A DNA stretch of 44,064 bases from Reyranella sp. GTDB taxonomy: Bacteria > Pseudomonadota > Alphaproteobacteria > Reyranellales > Reyranellaceae. The translations under genes were made by a program, and so were the position numbers. The first letter of the stretch is position 1. The number at the start of each line of letters is the position of its first letter. The notes beneath the pieces were generated by a model. The model was not told the origin of the DNA and ran no database searches. It worked only from the letters and a program-made list of their open reading frames with translations. Below are positions 38,130 to 44,064 of the stretch, piece after piece. The stretch spans positions 1 to 44,064 of the forward strand of contig JAIETA010000195.1 in assembly GCA_019745575.1 (NCBI GenBank), read 5' to 3'.

Positions 38130-38558
38130 ATGAAAGCCCAACCAATTGACCTTGGTCTTCTCATCAGCCGCGGCTTCACGCAGGTGGCGACGTGGCACCG
38201 TGACTCTGCGAACCGCGTGTCGTTTCTCGGCCATTTCCCCTCTTCCCCAGGCCTCTATCTATTCGTCGAAGGCGAAGTCATCCGGTACGTCGGCTCAGCA
38301 TCGGATGGCTTGCACAGGCGTATGCGCAACTATCAGCGTCGGCAGAACGCGAGAAACTCACTTCGGCCGGTTCATACCAGCCTGGCCGATGCCCTCGGGG
38401 GTGGCGCGTCCATTGCGGTCTTCGTCAAGGTCGTCGCCGACTCCGAGCAGTGTGAATGGAATGGATTACCCGTCGATATCTTGCTTGGAGTCGAAGCTGC
38501 CATAATCAAGAAGATCAACCCATTATGGAACCGGCGTGGACGCCCGCCACTACTCTAG
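38130..38558 (+). CDS. GIY-YIG nuclease family protein
   Basis: FPSSPGLYLFVEGEVIRYVGSASDGLHRRMRNYQRR..GVEAAIIKKINPLWNRRGRP. Confidence 0.8.
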   Translation: MKAQPIDLGLLISRGFTQVATWHRDSANRVSFLGHFPSSPGLYLFVEGEVIRYVGSASDGLHRRMRNYQRRQNARNSLRPVHTSLADALGGGASIAVFVKVVADSEQCEWNGLPVDILLGVEAAIIKKINPLWNRRGRPPLL

Positions 38559-38625
38559 GAACGAGGACTCAGCGTCACTCGGGTACTGCAGCGTAGGGTG
38601 GTGGCGCGATCACAGTGTCCGTTCA

Positions 38626-39120
38626 TCACGAATCAACGGCGAAGTCGATGTCAGAAAGTGCGAGCGTAGTAACCTCTAGGCTGCGTCCTGGTAGCCCTTC
38701 AGTCTCAAGTCCCGGACTTGCCGAGCCGATGACCACCATCAATTCCTCGTCGCTAAAATCTTCAACGCTCCGCTTTTCGATCTGAGCATTGATCCGAGTT
38801 TCCGGTCGGCCCCATGCGCGATCGAGGAGGGCGTTGGTAGCGGCAAGTTGCACCGCTGCGGGAACTTCGGGATCGTCGCGAAGTTCGACCAACTTCTGCA
38901 AACACGCTCTCGTCTCGGCGCGGGCGAGAGTCCGCAACTCGGCAGGTAAGGCCGGGCGGCCCGCCGGATAGGGCGATGCCGTCCCTGGCAGGAACCGGCC
39001 GTGGCCATCGCGTATCACATCTTGCACGACAACCTCCGTGATAGGTCGCTTAAACTTGCACTCATGTGGAGGGGCAATGAAAGGAGTTACTCGCGAGTTC
39101 GACAAGATGACTGGGGGCAC
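38626..39120 (-). CDS. DUF5681-like / small-terminase-like protein (start uncertain)
   Basis: RDGHGRFLPGTASPYPAGRPALPAELRTLARAETRACLQKLVEL..AATNALLDRAWGRPE resembles phage-associated GRFxxGxxxNPxGRP proteins. Confidence 0.6.
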   Translation of the reverse strand: MPPVILSNSRVTPFIAPPHECKFKRPITEVVVQDVIRDGHGRFLPGTASPYPAGRPALPAELRTLARAETRACLQKLVELRDDPEVPAAVQLAATNALLDRAWGRPETRINAQIEKRSVEDFSDEELMVVIGSASPGLETEGLPGRSLEVTTLALSDIDFAVDS

Positions 39121-39159
39121 TCACAAGTGAATGCATAGTTTCCATCGCGCGCGCCTTGC

Positions 39160-39531
39160 GTCCCGCACGAAAGGCCTCTGCGGGGCTGCGGGACGGGTCG
39201 CAAAGCGTGCACCGGCGGACGACGGCCACCCCGCATGCAAGCTTTGCGGGACAACGTCATCGGCCACCAAACACGCCCCCAGCAGCCCCTAAAATAGACG
39301 TCAGTCTATCGGGAGCATGAGGGGGCATTGTTTCGTCGCCTGGGTCCCGGGATACCGCGATAGGGACAAGGAGACCGCTCCTGATGTCGGGCGCTCTCGG
39401 GCGCTCTACGCGCACTGGCGAACGCTTCGTCGTGCGGTTCCGGTTTTTCTGCGCCCCGCCGGTATTGGGTGGGCTGGGACAGCCGGTATGGGGGTCGTGC
39501 GCCCCACCACCCCCGAAGGGGGTGGGGTGGG
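39160..39531. other. noncoding repeat/hairpin/G-rich region, candidate replication origin
   Basis: TGCGGGAC octamers at 39160(-),39187(+),39245(+); atagac-gtca-gtctat 39294-39309; tandem tcgggcgctc 39387-39406; G-runs 39467-39531. Confidence 0.4.
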
Positions 39532-39616
39532 TGCCCGTACCCTGAGCGTCAGAGTTTTGGGTCCGCCCCGGCTCCGGCCTTAAGGGCGCTAAAACAGGGC
39601 GCGCTGGGAATTACGT

Positions 39617-41617
39617 CTAATTGAATCTCACTTCGTGACCCCCGACCGCAAACGGGAAGCGCTCGAAGAATAGGCAGTCGCCCTCTATCCGATGCTTGAA
39701 CTTGCTCTTCAGAAGTTCCTTCATCGTCAACTCGCGCCTGTTCGAGATATTTAGCGGCCTCAGGACGTCGTCCCGGAAACTCTTCTTCAAATAACCAGTG
39801 GGGGGCGCGCCCTTCTTGATTCCAAACACCACGCCACCGTTAGCCAACATCCAGCGCAGACGCCACACGGCCTGATCGCCATCTCTGCGCTCGTTTGCTT
39901 TGTCCTTAGCGTCTTTCTCCTGAGCCTTATCCTCTCTGGACATGAACGCGAAATGTCGCGGCACTTGGTAATGTTGTTCGGCTTCACCATCGTCCGTCAT
40001 GCATGTCTCGCTGGTCCGCTCGGTCGTGATTCTCAAGATTGGATTCGGAACACCAACGCGAGTTTTTCCCACCGTTAGATAGTAGGTATCTCTATCATGT
40101 GTGTCGGCAGTGGCTGTGATCGTGCCGTCACTATCACCGGTGGCCGCGCCTGCGCCGCTTATCGTCTGGAGGCCGTCCTTGCCCCAGCTTGCCTTTACGG
40201 AGTGACCAACAACGATCATCGGACACGGGCTGGAGCGCTGACGGAGCAGAGCGATGGCCTTGCTCATCTCCGAATTATCCTTTTCGTCGTCGGTCTTTAG
40301 GTTGGTCCGGAAGGTATCCAGTACGCCCAGCGGAAGGATGTCGTAGGGCTGCCCCGTAAGGGAGGACGTTGCTTGCGTAGTGAACGCAACAGTTAGCTCG
40401 TTCAGTCGAGCGGAAATCTCTACCGCGCTAAGCTGTAGGGCATCGGTCAAGTGGAACATGCTGCCCAGCTCATCTGGTCTAGCTATATCCCCGAAGAGAT
40501 TCATCCCGCGCAAGATGTTCTCCACGCGGTCCGCGTTCTCCGAAATCACGAAAACCTTGCGCGGCGGTAGACGCCAAATAATGTCGGATGGCGGTGCGCG
40601 AAGGCCGGCCACCATGCACAGCAAGGACGTTAAGAGGGAGGTCTTGCCGACCCCCGGTTCCCCCACCAAAAACGTCAAACCCTGGCCTATAAAGGCCGGG
40701 AAGACATACTTGTCTGGCTTCGGCCTAATAACGTCGATCTTGCGCCAAACGTAGGGCTGTGAGGGTTCCTTCTGCTCACGCGCACTCGCCGGGTTAACCC
40801 AGCCGAAATCGTTCGCGGCCCAAACCAAGATGGACTTCCAGTGGGCATGCGCTTTGCCCGCAGCATGTTCCCATTTCTTGCGAACTTCATCGGCATTGAA
40901 CTTGTCTGACCAGCGGCTCCATTGCTCAAACAGGACGAAGCCGTCTTCAACGCTCTGAAGTGCGAGTGCAACCCGATACCAAACGTCGTAGTCATCGGCA
41001 TCCAGCGCCGCGAGGGCGTCACGCAGGTCCGCACGCTGCCTGCTGGACAACTTTTCCACGGAATGTCCTGTGGGGAGCCCGGCGGGCATCGGCTCGGTCT
41101 TCTCAAGTTCCGGGTAGACAGTCATAAGATCAACGATTGGGCCGTCTAAGATTTGATCTCCAGTGAACGTGAAGAACCGGCCATGGGAATAAAACTCCCT
41201 GCCATCTTTCTTGCGCGCTTTGAAATCCCGCCCAAGGCCGAGGACGTGGTAGCCGGTCCCACTCGGGCTCTTCTCAACGTAGCCGGGAGCTGTATCGGCT
41301 CCTTCTAAGGAGCCGTCGCGGTCGTGGCCCTGCCAGTATTCGCCGAGCGTGTCGTCATACCCTAGGGCGAAGCCGAGGCCCCAGTCGCCGCTCCGGTCGC
41401 CAAGAGCGGCCTTTGCCTCCGTAAACGAGACGAGCTGTTCAAGGTCTTCGCGCGTATCAGTGATCTGGCGCCTTTGGCCGTTTACATAGTGCGGCACCTT
41501 GCGCGGCTTCTTGCCGTCCTGGTGCTGAATGATTTGGTAGAGGAGCCAGCGCCGCGCTGCCTTCATGCGCTCTAGCGTAGAAGAGTAAGGCTCAGACTTT
41601 AGGTTAAACTTGACCAT
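39617..41617 (-). CDS. primase-polymerase/RepA-like helicase fusion (666 aa)
   Basis: N-terminal PrimPol-like (KPRKVPHYVNGQRR..WGLGFALG..YVEKSPSGTGYHVLG..GRFFTFTG), middle PriCT-like (ALDADDYDVWYRVALALQS), C-terminal Walker A VGEPGVGKTSLLTSLLCMVAG. Confidence 0.88.
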   Translation of the reverse strand: MVKFNLKSEPYSSTLERMKAARRWLLYQIIQHQDGKKPRKVPHYVNGQRRQITDTREDLEQLVSFTEAKAALGDRSGDWGLGFALGYDDTLGEYWQGHDRDGSLEGADTAPGYVEKSPSGTGYHVLGLGRDFKARKKDGREFYSHGRFFTFTGDQILDGPIVDLMTVYPELEKTEPMPAGLPTGHSVEKLSSRQRADLRDALAALDADDYDVWYRVALALQSVEDGFVLFEQWSRWSDKFNADEVRKKWEHAAGKAHAHWKSILVWAANDFGWVNPASAREQKEPSQPYVWRKIDVIRPKPDKYVFPAFIGQGLTFLVGEPGVGKTSLLTSLLCMVAGLRAPPSDIIWRLPPRKVFVISENADRVENILRGMNLFGDIARPDELGSMFHLTDALQLSAVEISARLNELTVAFTTQATSSLTGQPYDILPLGVLDTFRTNLKTDDEKDNSEMSKAIALLRQRSSPCPMIVVGHSVKASWGKDGLQTISGAGAATGDSDGTITATADTHDRDTYYLTVGKTRVGVPNPILRITTERTSETCMTDDGEAEQHYQVPRHFAFMSREDKAQEKDAKDKANERRDGDQAVWRLRWMLANGGVVFGIKKGAPPTGYLKKSFRDDVLRPLNISNRRELTMKELLKSKFKHRIEGDCLFFERFPFAVGGHEVRFN

Positions 41618-42053
41618 CTCGACCTTCAGCGACTGCTTGAATCTGAAGGCTCCGATCAAAGAAGGAGGGAAGAGGGTTCTCATCGGGAACCGCTGTCCCA
41701 TTTTCCGCGGTCGCGACTGGCTGCGGTTTTTGGGACAGCCGATGCGCCGTCGATTTGGACACCCCTTCGGCAGCCGCAGTGTCGCGGATCGACTCACCCG
41801 CCGCGAGTCGGGCTGCAACACGGTCACGCATGCCCAACTCTGCCAGATACTCCGCCAAACGCGTCTCTTGCGCCTCGCGCTCAGCCGGGTCCATCGCGCG
41901 AATGGCGATGACTTTCTTCAAGGTCGGGATATTACGGCCCTCGGCTTTGGCCGCCTTGTAAGTGTCCTTGACGCGAACGCCGATAGCTTGGCGTTCCGCT
42001 TCAAGGTCCTCGATGGCCTTGACGATGACGGGAAGGTTGCTGGTCGTCATCAT
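41604..42053 (-). CDS. GapR-like (DUF2312) domain fused to HTH
   Basis: VKAIEDLEAERQAIGVRVKDTYKAAKAEGRNIPTLKKVIAIRAMDPAEREAQETRLAEYLAELGM (DUF2312/GapR) then AGESIRDTAAAEGVSKSTAHRLSQ (HTH). Confidence 0.85.
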   Translation of the reverse strand: MMTTSNLPVIVKAIEDLEAERQAIGVRVKDTYKAAKAEGRNIPTLKKVIAIRAMDPAEREAQETRLAEYLAELGMRDRVAARLAAGESIRDTAAAEGVSKSTAHRLSQKPQPVATAENGTAVPDENPLPSFFDRSLQIQAVAEGRDGQV

Positions 42054-42271
42054 GCCACCCTGCGCTTGGTCGCGCGCGCACGCGGCCCAGCGACGGGCAA
42101 CTCCGCAATCCACGCCTCAATCTCGCTCGCGACGAAAGCGATGTGATGCCGCCCCAAGCGCCGCGGCATCGGAAATAGATTTTGTCGGGCTAGACGCCGA
42201 ACGGTGTCACGCGAGAGCGTGATGCCCATAGACGCAAGCTGTTCGTATCTGACTAGAATAGGCATAGACAT
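42050..42271 (-). CDS. AlpA/excisionase-like HTH regulator
   Basis: MSMPILVRYEQLASMGITLSRDTVRRLARQNLFPMPRRLGRHHIAFVASEIEAWIAE. Confidence 0.85.
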   Translation of the reverse strand: MSMPILVRYEQLASMGITLSRDTVRRLARQNLFPMPRRLGRHHIAFVASEIEAWIAELPVAGPRARATKRRVA

Positions 42272-42595
42272 AGCTTCGCTCCTCGCGGAAACACCAGAGC
42301 GCGTCCGCATTGGTTAGTGTGAGCGCCAGCTATGAGGCGATAGTCGGCCAGTTATAGGCCTCGGCCCGATCACTGATCAGCCTGAAACTCGAAGCGCAGC
42401 GTTGTTAGCCGGTTCGGTTGTGAACGTAAGATAAATTAGCGGCGCGCGCTGAGTCAAGAGCGAGTACCTTCACCGCACTTCGCGCAGTCTAACTTCGAGC
42501 ACCAACTCAGTTATTGCAGATGACGCCATGGTAGATTGAGTTGAAACCGGTCTACGCTAATCGAGCGAGCGACGGCCAAGAACTGGGAGAACACG

Positions 42596-43027
42596 ATGAG
42601 CAAATCCGCTCTTGTTGGGAAAGCGGGAGAGATGCTCGTGGCGGCTGAACTCATGCGAAGAGGCATCTATGTCGCACATCCCGCGTACGATGGTGGCATC
42701 GACCTGCTGGCCTTCCGGGAGGAAGCGCCCTCTCACGTAGTGCCGATACAAGTCAAGGCGCGCGCCGGCTCTTGTTACAATTTTCAGAAGGCTTGGTTCA
42801 GCAAGGCACCTGGCATTGTGCTGGTGCAAGTATGGAATCTGGCAACTGAGCCGGCTTGCTATGTCTTCGGATCGCTAGATGACGTCTCTCAGGCTCTTGG
42901 CGATCACGGAAGTTCCCCTAGTTGGCGAGATAAGGGCGGTTATAGTGTTACCAATCCAACTCCCGTTCACTTGGAGCGAATGGCGCTTCATCGCGAAAAA
43001 TGGGACCGGATAATCAGTCGCCTGTGA
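42596..43027 (+). CDS. PD-(D/E)XK-like endonuclease-fold protein
   Basis: ALVGKAGEMLVAAELMRRGIYVAHPAYDGGIDLLAFREEAPSHVVPIQVKARAG: E..GID..QVK pattern. Confidence 0.75.
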   Translation: MSKSALVGKAGEMLVAAELMRRGIYVAHPAYDGGIDLLAFREEAPSHVVPIQVKARAGSCYNFQKAWFSKAPGIVLVQVWNLATEPACYVFGSLDDVSQALGDHGSSPSWRDKGGYSVTNPTPVHLERMALHREKWDRIISRL

Positions 43028-43229
43028 GTGCGAGACGTCCATAGTGGCAGAACATCGTGCTGCGCATAGAACACTTGATAGGGACGATACCCAAGACCGC
43101 TAACTGCAGTTTCCGCCGCTCGGTCGGTTCGCTGCCCGTTCAATGGCCCGCAGGTACCGTTGCAGGCGCCGCTCGGCCTTGGCTTCGGAACCGCGCGCCC
43201 CAACCCAGTGGGCCGCTGGAGCGCTCGCA

Positions 43230-43475
43230 CTAGTTCGTCCTGCATTCAACGCGGTCGCCAACGCGCCAACACCGCGTCTCCTTGGGTAGGCGATAGCCGG
43301 GACTCTGCGGATTGCCATCTTGCCCAATCAGCGGCCGCGGTGGCTCTTGAGTTCGGCACCGAAGTTCCTTGCCGACGTGCCAGCAGTCAGTCCGTTCCTG
43401 GGCGCTTGCATCTATGGCCACGACTGAGATTGCCGTGGCCATGATGATCGCGAGTCCGAGGATGGAATGGTTCAT
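43230..43475 (-). CDS. small secreted protein with duplicated CWxVGxxxxCRT motif
   Basis: Signal peptide MNHSILGLAIIMATAISVVAIDASAQ; CWHVGKELRCRT and CWRVGDRVECRT. Confidence 0.65.
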   Translation of the reverse strand: MNHSILGLAIIMATAISVVAIDASAQERTDCWHVGKELRCRTQEPPRPLIGQDGNPQSPGYRLPKETRCWRVGDRVECRTN

Positions 43476-43798
43476 GCAGCCTTCTCTTCGGCAATCTTGG
43501 CACGAAGGCCGTCCAGCGTCTCCAAGACGACTTCCCGCCTCATGCCCAAAGCAAACGCTTGAGCAATGCGCCGCTGGATGCGGCGGGCGAGCTTGGCCTC
43601 GGGAGTGGACGCGTCTCGCTTGACGCGGGGCTTCTCCGCCGGCCTTGGCCCTGCGGCCTCCACAGGGGCCTCGGGCGTGGCGTCCGCGATGACCTTTGGA
43701 GCGATATCTACGACGACCATCGGGATGTCCTTCAGGACCAGCGTCTCGGCGGATTTCTTGGCGACGGGCTTCTTGGTAACGGGCGTCTTGGCAGGCAT
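43472..43798 (-). CDS. hypothetical protein, Lys/Pro/Ala-rich N-terminus and basic helical C-terminus
   Basis: MPAKTPVTKKPVAKKSAETLVLKDIP...EAKLARRIQRRIAQAFALGMRREVVLETLDGLRAKI; 4-bp overlap with the downstream gene. Confidence 0.6.
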   Translation of the reverse strand: MPAKTPVTKKPVAKKSAETLVLKDIPMVVVDIAPKVIADATPEAPVEAAGPRPAEKPRVKRDASTPEAKLARRIQRRIAQAFALGMRREVVLETLDGLRAKIAEEKAA

Positions 43799-43987
43799 CG
43801 GATTCTCCTGTTTTTGCTATCCGGTTGTCTCAGCTCAACCGTGCGGCAACCCTGCGGGTAGCTTCCCAAGTCCGAAAGACATTTTCCTGCGGGCATCACG
43901 CATCACCATGCAACGACATGCATCACAAGATGCGAAAATTCGGGGCCAAGTGCCCCGTGAGTGCTGGGGCCGAGGCATCTTTGTAAA

Positions 43988-44034
43988 ATGGCGTCCCCGA
44001 GAGGATTCGAACCTCCGACCTCCGGTTTAGGAAA
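43988..44034. repeat. att site (right), 47-bp direct repeat within tRNA-Arg 3' half
   Basis: Identical to 31113-31159; flanking bases differ on both sides. Confidence 0.95.
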
Positions 44035-44064
44035 CCGCTGCTCTATCCGGCTGAGCTACGGGGA
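43990..44064 (-). tRNA. tRNA-Arg(CCU), missing about one 5' nucleotide at the window edge
   Basis: Reverse complement tccccgtagctcagccggatagagcagcggtTTCCTAAaccggaggtcggaggttcgaatcctctcggggacgCCA; cloverleaf arms and encoded CCA. Confidence 0.93.

Larger units (their letters stand above)
31113..44034. mobile_element. tRNA-Arg(CCU)-integrated genomic island (predicted circle 12,875 bp)
   Basis: 47-bp direct repeats at both ends, integrase next to the left repeat, AT-richer accessory gene content between. Confidence 0.93.

Noticed and set aside
39317-39583. 88-aa ORF in the repeat-rich noncoding region
   Set aside because: Composition driven by G-rich repeats; no RBS or homology pattern, better explained as noncoding structure.
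43566-44030. 154-aa ORF ending WRPREDSNLRPPV
   Set aside because: Runs into the antisense of tRNA-Arg; false ORF opposite the 43472-43798 gene.
1-44064. CRISPR array, rRNA or transposase genes
   Set aside because: No regularly spaced direct repeats, rRNA-like sequence or DDE/HUH transposase motifs were seen on reading the window.

Overview
The window is 44 kb of high-GC, probably alphaproteobacterial, chromosome in two parts. Positions 1 to about 31,110 are ordinary host chromosome. They hold a metabolic gene set: FAD monooxygenases, GST, NIPSNAP and enolase-superfamily genes, MsrQ, a ModE-like HTH protein, an FMN-binding glutamate-synthase-like protein, an aminotransferase, a VOC/SRPBCC/YceI operon, a gamma-glutamyltransferase, a Baeyer-Villiger-type monooxygenase, a CoxL-like Mo-hydroxylase, an RND efflux pair, a patatin lipoprotein and a beta-carbonic anhydrase. 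Positions 31,113 to 44,034 are an integrated mobile element bounded by an exact 47-bp direct repeat. That repeat is the 3' part of tRNA-Arg(CCU), whose gene is cut by the right window edge. The element (predicted excised circle 12,875 bp) carries a tyrosine integrase, a BglII-family restriction endonuclease with an MT-A70 methyltransferase, a minimal type I CBASS pair (patatin CapV-like effector plus CdnE-like CD-NTase), two GIY-YIG-type proteins, an XRE regulator, a DUF5681/TerS-like protein, a repeat-rich G4/hairpin noncoding region, a PrimPol/RepA-like primase-helicase, a GapR(DUF2312)-HTH fusion, an AlpA-like regulator and a PD-(D/E)XK-type protein. My main hypothesis is a satellite/PICI-like, autonomously replicating, defence-carrying element. 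No CRISPR array or rRNA was seen. All family calls come from reading the translations; no database search was run.
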